Part shown: positions 15,951 to 24,712 of the stretch, in pieces
Numbering within the stretch: the first letter of the stretch is position 1
How the letters are laid out: every line of letters starts with the position of its first letter
NCBI GenBank assembly: GCA_965220775.1
Contig: OZ244845.1
Coordinates: forward strand, 2,480,001 to 2,544,000
Source of the DNA: G963664835 sp965220775
GTDB taxonomy: Bacteria > Chloroflexota > UBA6077 > FW602-bin22 > JBCLEL01
Direction of reading: 5' to 3'
Length of the DNA: 64,000 nt
Position numbers and translations under genes: made by a program
The notes under the pieces: model-generated
Told to the model about the DNA's origin: nothing
The model's database searches: none
Seen by the model: the letters and a program-made list of their open reading frames with translations, nothing else

Positions 15951-17345
15951 ATGACCGGTAGACTCAAGCGTCCACTCGACGCAAAATCAGCCTTGGCAAT
16001 AGCCCTGCTTTCGATGCTCGTCGCGGCCTGCACGCTACCTTCCGACCCTACGCCATTAGCGCCATTGCAAACTGTCACTGCGCTCCCGTCACCAACCCAG
16101 ACCTCTGCGATCGACAACCCGTCGCCGTCTACGCCAACGCCGGTTGTACCCACCGCAGTTCAGCCGGCCGATTCACCTACGCCACTTGATTCAGTCGAAA
16201 CAACCACGGTTCCACCAACCGCGTCCGTCACTCTGGCAGCCAATTTGGAACTCACGTCCGCAGTTGTCCGCGAGCGGCCGGACAACCTGCTCGATCTGAA
16301 GGACACGTTGAGCAGGGCTGTGACCTCGTTTGCCGGCTCTTCTCCGCCGCGCGGGCAAAACGTCCGGCTGGCCGCATCCAAGCTGAGCGAAATCTGGGTT
16401 GCGCCCGGCGGGGTTTTCTCATTCAACCAGGAGATCGGTCCCACGACCGTCGACGCCGGTTTCCAGCGCGGCTTTGGCATAAACCTGAAGGATGGACGAG
16501 TTGATCCGGTAGCCGGCGGAGTTTCGCAGGTGGCTTCGACGTTGTTCCAGGCAGTCTATTGGGCCGGACTGGAGATCGTGGAACGGTGGCCGCATCTGCA
16601 TTGGGATCAGCGCTATGGTGAACCTCCGTCCGGATCGCTGGGTCTAGATGCGACAGTCGACGATCCGGCCATCGACTTCAAATTCCGCAACACCAGCGGG
16701 TACTGGATACGCATTCAAGCCGAGGCGGGCGATAGCGCTATCGCCTTCACCATCTATGGACTCGATCCGGGATGGGAAGTGAAGTCCGCCGAGCCCGTCA
16801 CCACGAATGTGGTCATAAAGAGCGAGGAAGTGGACCGCCAAGAGGACCCGGAGCTAGCGGCCGGCGAAGAGATTGAAATCAGCCGAGCCGAGAATGGATT
16901 TGATTTGAAGATAGTACGAGCGGTGATCGGCAAGGACGGCCGAGTCTTGGAGGACGATCATCTTGTCAGCCGCTACCTGCCGGCGCGCAGTATCTTACTG
17001 GTTGGGGCCCAAGGCGAAACTCCAACTCCTGCTGCGAGTCCGAGTCCGACCCCGACAGAGGCTCCGATCGTTCCAACCGCAACTCCCGCCTTCGATCCCA
17101 GCATCTACAGGCTCGAGGACGGCCGGATCAGAGTACCGGACCTGGTCGGATTGCCGGAGGCCGAAGCGCAAGCTCGAATCACCAAGGTAGGCCTGATGAC
17201 CGGCTACGTAAACTACCAGGGAGCGGATGAGGTTCCAGCGCATATCTTGGACAAGATCCCAGTGGGCCACGTCTTGAGCCAGACGCCGGCCCCTGAGACG
17301 ATCCTTCAGCCCGGAGCCCAAGTCTTGATCGCCGTCCGCAAGTAA
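15951..17345 (+). CDS. VanW-family lipoprotein with C-terminal PASTA domain
   Basis: 464 residues. Lipoprotein signal with lipobox LVAAC near residue 26, then a Pro/Thr/Ser-rich linker to about 80. The VanW domain (about 110-270) has LAASKLSEIWVAPGGVFSFNQEIGP, AGGVSQVASTLFQAVYWAGLEIVERWPH and FKFRNTSGYWIRI. A beta-rich, G5-like segment follows (about 275-350), another Pro/Thr linker, and a PASTA domain (about 388-464, RVPDLVGLPEAEAQARI). PASTA domains bind peptidoglycan or muropeptides; VanW is named from a vancomycin cluster but has no proven activity. Suggests a cell-envelope role. Confidence 0.88.
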   Translation: MTGRLKRPLDAKSALAIALLSMLVAACTLPSDPTPLAPLQTVTALPSPTQTSAIDNPSPSTPTPVVPTAVQPADSPTPLDSVETTTVPPTASVTLAANLELTSAVVRERPDNLLDLKDTLSRAVTSFAGSSPPRGQNVRLAASKLSEIWVAPGGVFSFNQEIGPTTVDAGFQRGFGINLKDGRVDPVAGGVSQVASTLFQAVYWAGLEIVERWPHLHWDQRYGEPPSGSLGLDATVDDPAIDFKFRNTSGYWIRIQAEAGDSAIAFTIYGLDPGWEVKSAEPVTTNVVIKSEEVDRQEDPELAAGEEIEISRAENGFDLKIVRAVIGKDGRVLEDDHLVSRYLPARSILLVGAQGETPTPAASPSPTPTEAPIVPTATPAFDPSIYRLEDGRIRVPDLVGLPEAEAQARITKVGLMTGYVNYQGADEVPAHILDKIPVGHVLSQTPAPETILQPGAQVLIAVRK

Positions 17346-17516
17346 TAGAATCGTACTCTTTGGTGCGGATCGGCAAACCGTCACATTGTCCTAAAAGCCA
17401 TGATTGACTGCAGAGAAGGTCAACCTCAAGTAAAATCGCTTGAGACTCGCCTGACGGACTTCGACTGCGATGCTCATTCAGGCTAGGTCAACCCGATAAG
17501 GAAGGACGCAGGTCCG

Positions 17517-18809
17517 ATGCTCGACATCAAGCTAGTACGACAACAGCCCGAACGGTTGAAACAGGCGCTCTCAAAACGCGGTCTGGCGGTCGATATCGCA
17601 GAGTTGATTGAACGCGACGAGAAGCGGAGGTCGCTGATAGGTAGTGTCGATGAGCTTCGGGCTGAACGAAAGAGAAAGTCTTCCGAGATCTTCGCGCTTG
17701 GCAAACAAGGCATGCCCACAGAATCACTGAAGATTGAAGCACGCAGCCTGGCGTCCGAAATCAAGGACGCGGAATCGGAGCTATCCGAGGTCGAGGCCCG
17801 AACCAGAGACCTCCTCGAAGCGCTGCCCAACGCCCCTGACGACGACGTGCCGGCCGGCGGGAAGGAGAGCAACAAGAAGATCAGGGATTGGGGGGTAAAG
17901 CCCGGATTTGACTACGACAGCCGCGATCACGTGGAGCTCGCCGAACAGCTGACGCTGATCGACTACCGTCGCGGTACGAAGTTGGGTGGCAGCGGGTTTT
18001 GGATGTACCGCGGGCGCGGTGCATTGATGGAGTGGGGACTCCTGAACTACTTTATCGAACAACACGTCCGTGACGGCTACGAGTTCATGCTACCGCCGCA
18101 CATTCTGAACTATCAGTGCGGCTACACTGCCGGCCAGTTTCCCAAGTTCGTCGACGACGTGTTTCTAGTCGAGGACAAGTCAGGCGGTCAGCCGAAATTC
18201 TTGCTGCCAACGTCCGAAACCGCGCTGGTAAACGTCCATCGCGACGAGATTCTTCGAGAAAGCGATCTCCCGAAGAAGTATTTTTCTTTCACACCTTGCT
18301 ACAGAAGAGAGATTGGTAGCTACAGATCCGAGGAGAGAGGAACGATTCGGGGGCATCAATTCAACAAGGTCGAGATGTTCCAATTCACCACCCCAGAGCA
18401 ATCGGACGACGCGCTAACCGAGCTTCTAGGAAAAGCCGAACAGTTGGTCCAGGGGCTGGGACTGCACTACCAAGTTTCGATGCTGGCGGCGGAAGACGTC
18501 AGCGCGGCGATGGCGAAGACTTTCGACGTGGAAGTATGGATGCCGAGCATGGAAACCTATCGGGAGGTTAGCTCTGTATCCAATGCGCGCGACTATCAAG
18601 CAAGAAGAGGAAGCATACGGTATCGGAAAAAGGACGCCAAGGGAACGGCATTCGTTCACACCCTGAACGCATCAGGGTTGGCAACCAGCCGGCTGATTCC
18701 GGCAATAGTCGAGCAGTTCCAGCAGAGAGACGGGGGCGTAGTAGTCCCTGAAGTCCTTAGGAAATGGGTGGGCTGCGAGGTTTTGCATCCCGAAGATCGG
18801 CCTAGATAA
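17517..18809 (+). CDS. serS: seryl-tRNA synthetase
   Basis: 430 residues, full length. An N-terminal helical arm (about 1-105, a long coiled coil that binds tRNA-Ser) precedes the class II catalytic domain. Motif 2 is PCYRREIGSYRSEERGTIRGHQF; motif 3 includes LNASGLATSRLIPAIVEQFQ with the Arg that contacts ATP. It charges tRNA-Ser, and also tRNA-Sec, with serine, so it also serves the selenocysteine pathway implied by selD. The ATG at 17517 is preceded by AAGGAAGG. The leader of about 170 bases has no T-box-type AGGGTGG..CCGCG element. Confidence 0.96.
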   Translation: MLDIKLVRQQPERLKQALSKRGLAVDIAELIERDEKRRSLIGSVDELRAERKRKSSEIFALGKQGMPTESLKIEARSLASEIKDAESELSEVEARTRDLLEALPNAPDDDVPAGGKESNKKIRDWGVKPGFDYDSRDHVELAEQLTLIDYRRGTKLGGSGFWMYRGRGALMEWGLLNYFIEQHVRDGYEFMLPPHILNYQCGYTAGQFPKFVDDVFLVEDKSGGQPKFLLPTSETALVNVHRDEILRESDLPKKYFSFTPCYRREIGSYRSEERGTIRGHQFNKVEMFQFTTPEQSDDALTELLGKAEQLVQGLGLHYQVSMLAAEDVSAAMAKTFDVEVWMPSMETYREVSSVSNARDYQARRGSIRYRKKDAKGTAFVHTLNASGLATSRLIPAIVEQFQQRDGGVVVPEVLRKWVGCEVLHPEDRPR

Positions 18810-18922
18810 CTAGGCTACTACCGCGACACGGTGGGTTTCAGGCGGCCGGCGACGTGGAATGTGCTCCTCGTCCGGCGGAGCCGGCGCACGTCACTTCGAA
18901 AGAAGCTTTGCCGGCAACTGTA

Positions 18923-20767
18923 CTAACGATAACGCCCGGCCTGCATCTCATACAGCGCGGCGTAGCGACCGCCCATTTCGACAAGCTCGTCGTGGCCGCC
19001 AGCTTCGATGATGCGCCCATCATCCAGCACGAGAATCTGGTCGGCCATCCGGACGGTTGAGAACCGGTGGCTGATCAGCAGTGCAGTCCTGCCGACCGCG
19101 ATCTCCCGAAACCTCTGAAACAGCTCGTACTCGGCCTCGGCGTCGAGCGCGGCGGTCGGCTCGTCGAGTATGACCAAGCCGGCATCTCGGACGAATCCGC
19201 GGGCCAGGCCCACCTTCTGCCACTCGCCGCCGGATAGCTCGACTCCGCCCTCGAAACGACGGGTGAGTTGGGTGTCGTAGCCGGCCGGCAGCCCTGCGGC
19301 TATCGCGTCCGCGCCGGCCCAGCTTGCCGCATCCTCGATCCGGCTCGACATCTGGCCTGGCACTGCCGCACCGACCGCGATGTTTTCGCCGAAGGTCAAC
19401 GCGAACTGGGCGAAGTCCTGGTAGACGACGGCGATGCCGCGCCTGAGCGATTCGAGATCGTACTCGGCCAGCGGGATGCCGTTGAGGATTATCCGCCCTT
19501 CGTTGGGGTCGTACATTCGAGTCAGCAGCTTGACCAGCGTGCTCTTGCCGGCGCCGTTCGCTCCAACGATGGCGGTTACGGCGCCGGCCGGCATTCGCGC
19601 GGTAACACGGCTCAGGACCGGCGCATCGCTGTTGGGGTAGGTGAAACTCAAGTCGCGCAGCTCGATATCGTAGCGGCCGGGGTCGGGAGCCGGGCGCCCT
19701 TCTCCAGGACGAGGCAGCTTGATCGCCGGCTGGGCTTCGTCGGTGAACCGGAAGAGCGCGCGCAAGCGTAGGTACGTTTCGTGAAAGTAGCTGGACCCGT
19801 GAACAAGCCATTCAGAGAGACCGTGGACCTGAATGACGGCGTTGACGTAGAGGGCGATGTCGCCGAGGGTAAGCCGACCGGCGCCGGCCTGGGACGCGAC
19901 GTACCAGAAGCCGCCGGCAAGCGCCAGCGCGGAAAGACCGCTGAACAACGCTGACTTACGGAGATGAACGAGATGTAATCTCGTTACGTCGGCCAGGACT
20001 AAGGCGCTTCGCCGGCGAAATCTGCCGAAGAAAAAGTTGCCGAGCCCGAATATGCGTACCTCTTTCGCCGCATCCGGTTGTGTTGTAACTTGGGTACAAT
20101 ATTGCATCTCGCGCATAGCCCGAGTTCGATTCCTCATTGCCGCCCACACATCGATGTTGTGCCGGCGCCGGGCCATCAAGCTGAGTCCGCCGCTCACACC
20201 GAGCGCTAACGGGATGAGCGGATGGAGGCCAATCAGTAAGACCAACATGCCCACGAGGCTCAACAATCTACCCAACCACCCCTGCATATGATGGAACAGG
20301 CGCGGCGGGAAGTAAGCATTCTCTTGCAACAGTTGAACTTCGTCCTGGTAGGCTGGTTGCTCAATGTGGTCAAGGTCAACCAGTCTGACTGAGTTGTCGA
20401 TCAAAGAATAGTCGACTTCCGCGACAGCCCGAGCCTCGAGCCAAGAAGTGAGAGCACTCTGTATGGGCGCGACGCCGGCCGGGACGAGCAGCGTGAGTAT
20501 GTAAAGGACAGCGAAGGTGAAGGCCGCCGTTGCCGCCTGGTCAGCGAGGCTATCGACTACGAATTTTGCCAGTAGCACCTGAGCGACCGGAGTGACCGTA
20601 AGTACTGCGCCAAGCACCAGAAACACGGCGGCCGCCAACGGCGCCGGCCGAATTACCAATCCGATGCCGCGTCGAAATATCCGAAGATCGTCGATTAGAA
20701 CACGTACGAATCGGACTGCGCCGTCGCATCGTGCCCGGAGATTCGGTGCGAATACTCCGATCCTCAT
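18923..20767 (-). CDS. ABC exporter half-transporter, copy 2 of the tandem pair (subunit B)
   Basis: 614 residues: membrane domain about 30-330 and ATPase about 370-610 with Walker A GANGAGKST, Q-loop VYQDFAQFALT, signature ELSGGEWQKVGLARG, Walker B LVILDEPTAALD and H-loop ISHRFSTV. All catalytic residues are present. It overlaps the upstream gene by 4 bases (ATGA at 20764-20767). It is closely similar to 22868-24712. The ELSGGEWQK form of the signature is common in exporters near peptide-modification clusters, but no peptide gene is seen here. Confidence 0.9.
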   Translation of the reverse strand: MRIGVFAPNLRARCDGAVRFVRVLIDDLRIFRRGIGLVIRPAPLAAAVFLVLGAVLTVTPVAQVLLAKFVVDSLADQAATAAFTFAVLYILTLLVPAGVAPIQSALTSWLEARAVAEVDYSLIDNSVRLVDLDHIEQPAYQDEVQLLQENAYFPPRLFHHMQGWLGRLLSLVGMLVLLIGLHPLIPLALGVSGGLSLMARRRHNIDVWAAMRNRTRAMREMQYCTQVTTQPDAAKEVRIFGLGNFFFGRFRRRSALVLADVTRLHLVHLRKSALFSGLSALALAGGFWYVASQAGAGRLTLGDIALYVNAVIQVHGLSEWLVHGSSYFHETYLRLRALFRFTDEAQPAIKLPRPGEGRPAPDPGRYDIELRDLSFTYPNSDAPVLSRVTARMPAGAVTAIVGANGAGKSTLVKLLTRMYDPNEGRIILNGIPLAEYDLESLRRGIAVVYQDFAQFALTFGENIAVGAAVPGQMSSRIEDAASWAGADAIAAGLPAGYDTQLTRRFEGGVELSGGEWQKVGLARGFVRDAGLVILDEPTAALDAEAEYELFQRFREIAVGRTALLISHRFSTVRMADQILVLDDGRIIEAGGHDELVEMGGRYAALYEMQAGRYR

Positions 20768-22620
20768 AGGTCCTCGCGATCGAGGTAGCTCGCTGATTGT
20801 AAACCGTATAGATGGGCATATTGACCGCCAAGCGCCATGAGATCGGCATGGCTGCCTTCTTCCTGAATGCGGCCATCGGCCAAATAGATGATCCGATCCG
20901 CCATTCGGACGGTTGAAAACCGGTGGCTGATCAGCAATGTGGTGCGGTCGCGGGTCAACTCGTGGAAACGGAGGTAGATTTCATACTCGGTCTGGACATC
21001 CAAGTTTGCAGTCGGCTCATCGAGAACAAGCAGCTGGCTATCGCGCATGAACGCGCGGGCAAGGGCGAGCTTCTGCCACTCGCCGCCGGAAAGCTCTCGA
21101 CCGCCGAACTCCCGACCGATCCAGGTATCCGGTCCTTCGGGCAGCTTCTCCAGTAGCTCAAACGCGCCGGCCTTGGACGCGGCCGCCATGATCTGCCGCG
21201 AATCTCTCATCGCTCGAAGGTCGCCAAGACCAATGTTTTCGCCGGCGGTTAGCTCGAATCGGACGAAGTCCTGGAAAACAGCGCCGATCTCGCGGCGTAG
21301 GTCTTCGAGATCGTACTCGCGCAGATCGACACCGTCGAGCAGGACGCGGCCGGCCGATGGATCGTAGAGGCGCAGCAGCAGCTTGACGATAGTCGTTTTG
21401 CCGGCGCCGTTGTGTCCGACCAATGCCAGGCATTCGTCTCGCCGGATGGAGAACGACAGGTCGTCAAGAACAGGCCTGGGGTTTCCCGGATAGGAAAAGG
21501 AAATCCGTTCGAACACGATCCCTTCTCGTATAGGCTTCGGCGCGGGGGTCGGATTCTCTGGGACCGCCAGGTCGGGCGGCGTTTCTATCACTCGATATAG
21601 GCTGGGCAAGAAATCGAATGCCAGGGTTGACAAGAATCCAACGTCGAATCCGAGCATTGGCAACGTGGCCTGTAGAAGCACAGTGGCCCCGCCGTAGAGC
21701 GCCAGATCGCCGATGGAGGCTTCACCATTGACTATAAGCCAGATGACATACAGGTAGACCGCGCCGGATGCTAGGCCGAAGAGCACACTCGCCCACGTTG
21801 CAGATATCGCCAGCCGGCGACGCAATCGGTCGAGAGATCCCATCGTTCGGTCGAAAAGCTCGCCGTAACGTTGGCGGAAGAACGAGGCGAGCCCGTAGAG
21901 CCGGACATCTTTGGCCGGCTCTGGTGTGAGCAGAGCGTCGCGGCTGTACTGAAGCCGGCGGGACTCCGGCGTCTGGACATAAAGGTGGCCACCGGTCCGC
22001 TGTTGGTAGAGGTGGGCACGGGCGATCAATGGAATAGACGCAAGCACGAGGAGTACCGGTGCCAAAGGGCTAAGCAGTAACAACACGATGAGCAGACTAA
22101 TTGAGGTGAACACGGATAGGGCAAACCGGGTGCCATAGGAAAGGATTTGGAGACCGCCGCGCGTTGCGTGCCGGCGCGCGACGTCCAGGTCATCGGCAAA
22201 GGCCGGGTCCTCAAAGCGGGCCAGACCCTGCCAACGGTTCGCCGCCAGGATTATCTGCTCGCCGATATAGGCATTCAGACGCTCTCCGACCAGCGTCTGG
22301 AACGTTGCCTGAAACGGCTGAATCAGGTGGCTGCCGGCGATGACCAGCGCGGCGAGCATGATCCAAGCGAAAAGAGGTAGCTGCTCGATAAAGGGATCGG
22401 CGGAAGCAGGCAGGCCCATGTCAAGGGCGGCGCGGTCGATCACGGCGCGCGACAGGTAAAGCGTGAGAGGCGCCAGTGCAGCCGAAAGCACCGTCAGGGC
22501 AAGGATTCCGGCTACAAGTGTGGGATTCGCTCGCCAAGCCAATCGGATCGCCAGCCAGGATACGGTGCCGGTGTCGCGTAACAGCTCAGCGAGCGGTTTT
22601 TCTTTGTAAATCTCTCTCAC
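20764..22620 (-). CDS. ABC exporter half-transporter, copy 2 of the tandem pair (subunit A)
   Basis: 618 residues, six-helix membrane domain then ATPase: Walker A GHNGAGKTT, Q-loop VFQDFVRFELT, signature ELSGGEWQKLALARA, Walker B LLVLDEPTANLD, H-loop ISHRFSTV. Both subunits of this pair have intact sites, unlike the pair at 7.1-10.7 kb. It is first in its two-gene unit and closely similar to 24709-26565. It starts 247 bases after the end of the other unit, a gap with no recognisable gene that may hold its own promoter. Confidence 0.9.
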   Translation of the reverse strand: MREIYKEKPLAELLRDTGTVSWLAIRLAWRANPTLVAGILALTVLSAALAPLTLYLSRAVIDRAALDMGLPASADPFIEQLPLFAWIMLAALVIAGSHLIQPFQATFQTLVGERLNAYIGEQIILAANRWQGLARFEDPAFADDLDVARRHATRGGLQILSYGTRFALSVFTSISLLIVLLLLSPLAPVLLVLASIPLIARAHLYQQRTGGHLYVQTPESRRLQYSRDALLTPEPAKDVRLYGLASFFRQRYGELFDRTMGSLDRLRRRLAISATWASVLFGLASGAVYLYVIWLIVNGEASIGDLALYGGATVLLQATLPMLGFDVGFLSTLAFDFLPSLYRVIETPPDLAVPENPTPAPKPIREGIVFERISFSYPGNPRPVLDDLSFSIRRDECLALVGHNGAGKTTIVKLLLRLYDPSAGRVLLDGVDLREYDLEDLRREIGAVFQDFVRFELTAGENIGLGDLRAMRDSRQIMAAASKAGAFELLEKLPEGPDTWIGREFGGRELSGGEWQKLALARAFMRDSQLLVLDEPTANLDVQTEYEIYLRFHELTRDRTTLLISHRFSTVRMADRIIYLADGRIQEEGSHADLMALGGQYAHLYGLQSASYLDREDL

Positions 22621-22867
22621 TGCTTTCCGTTCGATTCGCCTCGACTACCGCGAGCTGGGCGGCAAAGGATGGTTGTGACTGCAAAAGGGTAAAACGTTAG
22701 TGACAACAGTTGTGGGGAAGAATTCGCTGCACCGGAGGAGAGATGTTACAGGATTGGTGGGATGCGGGATAGTATATTCTGAGCCCGGTTGACCGAATAG
22801 GGTGGCGAAGGTTTGCGCAAAGCCGGCCGGCATCGGCTGATTTGGAAGGATTCAGCCGGCGACCGAG

Positions 22868-24712
22868 CTAACGATAACGCCCGGCCTGCATCTCATAAAG
22901 TGCTGCGTAACGGCCGCCCATTTCAATGAGCGAGTCGTGACTGCCGGCTTCGATGATTCGCCCATCATCCAGCACCAGTATCTGGTCTGCCATTCGAACC
23001 GTCGAGAACCGGTGGCTGATCAAGAGGGCAGTCTTGCCTATGATTATCTCCCGGAACCTCTGGAAGAGCTGGTATTCAGCCTCGGCATCAAGGGCAGCGG
23101 TCGGCTCGTCCAGTATCACCAGGCCGGCGTCGCGGACGAATCCGCGGGCCAGGCCCACCTTCTGCCACTCGCCGCCGGACAGCTCGACTCCGCCCTCGAA
23201 CCGACGGGTGAGCTGGGTTTCGTAGCCGGCCGGCAGCCTCGAGGCTATCTCGTCCGCGCCGGCCCAGCGCGCCGCCTCTTCGATCCGGCTCGACATCTGG
23301 CCTGGCACTGCCGCACCGACCGCGATGTTTTCGCCGAATGTCAACGCGAACTGGGCGAAGTCCTGGTAGACGACGGCGATGCCGCGCCTGAGCGAATCGA
23401 GATCGTACTCAGCCAGAGGAATTCCGTCGAGCAGTATTTGGCCTTGGTCGGGATCGTACATGCGCGTCAGCAGCTTGACCAACGTACTCTTGCCGGCGCC
23501 GTTCGCTCCAACGATAGCGGTAACGGTGCCGGCCGGCAGCCGCGCGCCGACGCCGCTCAGGACAGGCAGGTCACTATTGGGATAGGCGAAACCCAAGTCC
23601 CGAAGCTCGATATCGTACCGGGCTGCGTCTGGAGCCGGCCGCCCTTCTCCCGGACGGGCCAGCTTGATCGCCGGCTGGGCTTCGTCAGTGAACTTGAACA
23701 GCGCGCGCAATCGCAGATAGGTCTCGTGGATGTAGTTGGTACCCTGCACCAGCATCTCGAACTGGTACTGGGCCTGTATTACGGCGTTGAAGTAGAGGGC
23801 AACGTCGCCAAGAGTGAGTCGGCCGGCACCGGCCTGGGTCGCGACGTACCAGAACCCGCCGGCCAGCGCCAGGGCGGAGAGGCCGCCGAACAACGCCGAG
23901 GTACGAAGATGCACAAGATGCAACCTTGTGGTGTCTGCGAGTACTAACTCACTGCGCTGGCGAAATCGGCGGACCAGAAAGTCACCCAGGCCGAATACGC
24001 GTACCTCTTTCGCCGCATCCGGCTGGGTAGCGACTTCGATACAATAGTCCATTTCCCTTTCCAACCGGTTGCGCTTCTGCACGGCCTCCCAAAAGCGAAG
24101 ATTGTGATTGCGCCTGACTGTCAAGCTAAGACCGCCGGTCAACGCAAGGGCCAACGGGATGAGTGGATGTAGGCTAGAGAGTAGGACCAGTACGCCCACC
24201 AGAGTCAGGAATCCCACCGGCCAGTGCTGAAAGTAGTTGAACAGCCGCGGCGCCCAGAAGGCGTTTTGTTGCAACAGCCGAACTTCGTCCTGATAGGCTG
24301 GTCGCTCGATGTGGTCAAGGTCGACTAGTCTGGCGGAGTTGCCGATTAGAGCGTAATCGACTTCCGCGACTGCTCGAGGTTCAAGCGATGAGGTAATCGC
24401 CTCTTGGATGCGCCCAACGCCGGCCGGGACGATCAGTGTAAGCCCGTAAAGTATGGCAAAAGTGACAGCCGCGGTTGCCGAATTGTCGGCTAGGCTGTCG
24501 ACTACGAGCTTGGCCAGGAGCACCTGGGACACCTGGGTCAACGCAATGAAGGCGCCAAGTACAAGAAAGACTACGGATACGAATGGCGCGGGTCGAATCA
24601 CCAATTGGAGACCGCGCATGAGTATTCGAAGATCGTCGATTAGCACCCGCACGAACCTGACGACGCCGTCCCGTCGGACTCGCAGGTTTGCCGCGAACCT
24701 TGCAGTACTCAT
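22868..24712 (-). CDS. ABC exporter half-transporter, copy 1 of the tandem pair (subunit B)
   Basis: 614 residues, same length and architecture as 18923-20767, and very similar in the ATPase half (GANGAGKST, ELSGGEWQKVGLARG, LVILDEPTAALD). The membrane half differs more, so the two transporters may handle different substrates. It overlaps its partner by 4 bases (ATGA at 24709-24712). Confidence 0.9.
   Translation of the reverse strand: MSTARFAANLRVRRDGVVRFVRVLIDDLRILMRGLQLVIRPAPFVSVVFLVLGAFIALTQVSQVLLAKLVVDSLADNSATAAVTFAILYGLTLIVPAGVGRIQEAITSSLEPRAVAEVDYALIGNSARLVDLDHIERPAYQDEVRLLQQNAFWAPRLFNYFQHWPVGFLTLVGVLVLLSSLHPLIPLALALTGGLSLTVRRNHNLRFWEAVQKRNRLEREMDYCIEVATQPDAAKEVRVFGLGDFLVRRFRQRSELVLADTTRLHLVHLRTSALFGGLSALALAGGFWYVATQAGAGRLTLGDVALYFNAVIQAQYQFEMLVQGTNYIHETYLRLRALFKFTDEAQPAIKLARPGEGRPAPDAARYDIELRDLGFAYPNSDLPVLSGVGARLPAGTVTAIVGANGAGKSTLVKLLTRMYDPDQGQILLDGIPLAEYDLDSLRRGIAVVYQDFAQFALTFGENIAVGAAVPGQMSSRIEEAARWAGADEIASRLPAGYETQLTRRFEGGVELSGGEWQKVGLARGFVRDAGLVILDEPTAALDAEAEYQLFQRFREIIIGKTALLISHRFSTVRMADQILVLDDGRIIEAGSHDSLIEMGGRYAALYEMQAGRYR

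Noticed and set aside
17346..17516. Possible T-box leader before serS
   Set aside because: No AGGGTGG..CCGCG-type T-box sequence or terminator-like hairpin was found.
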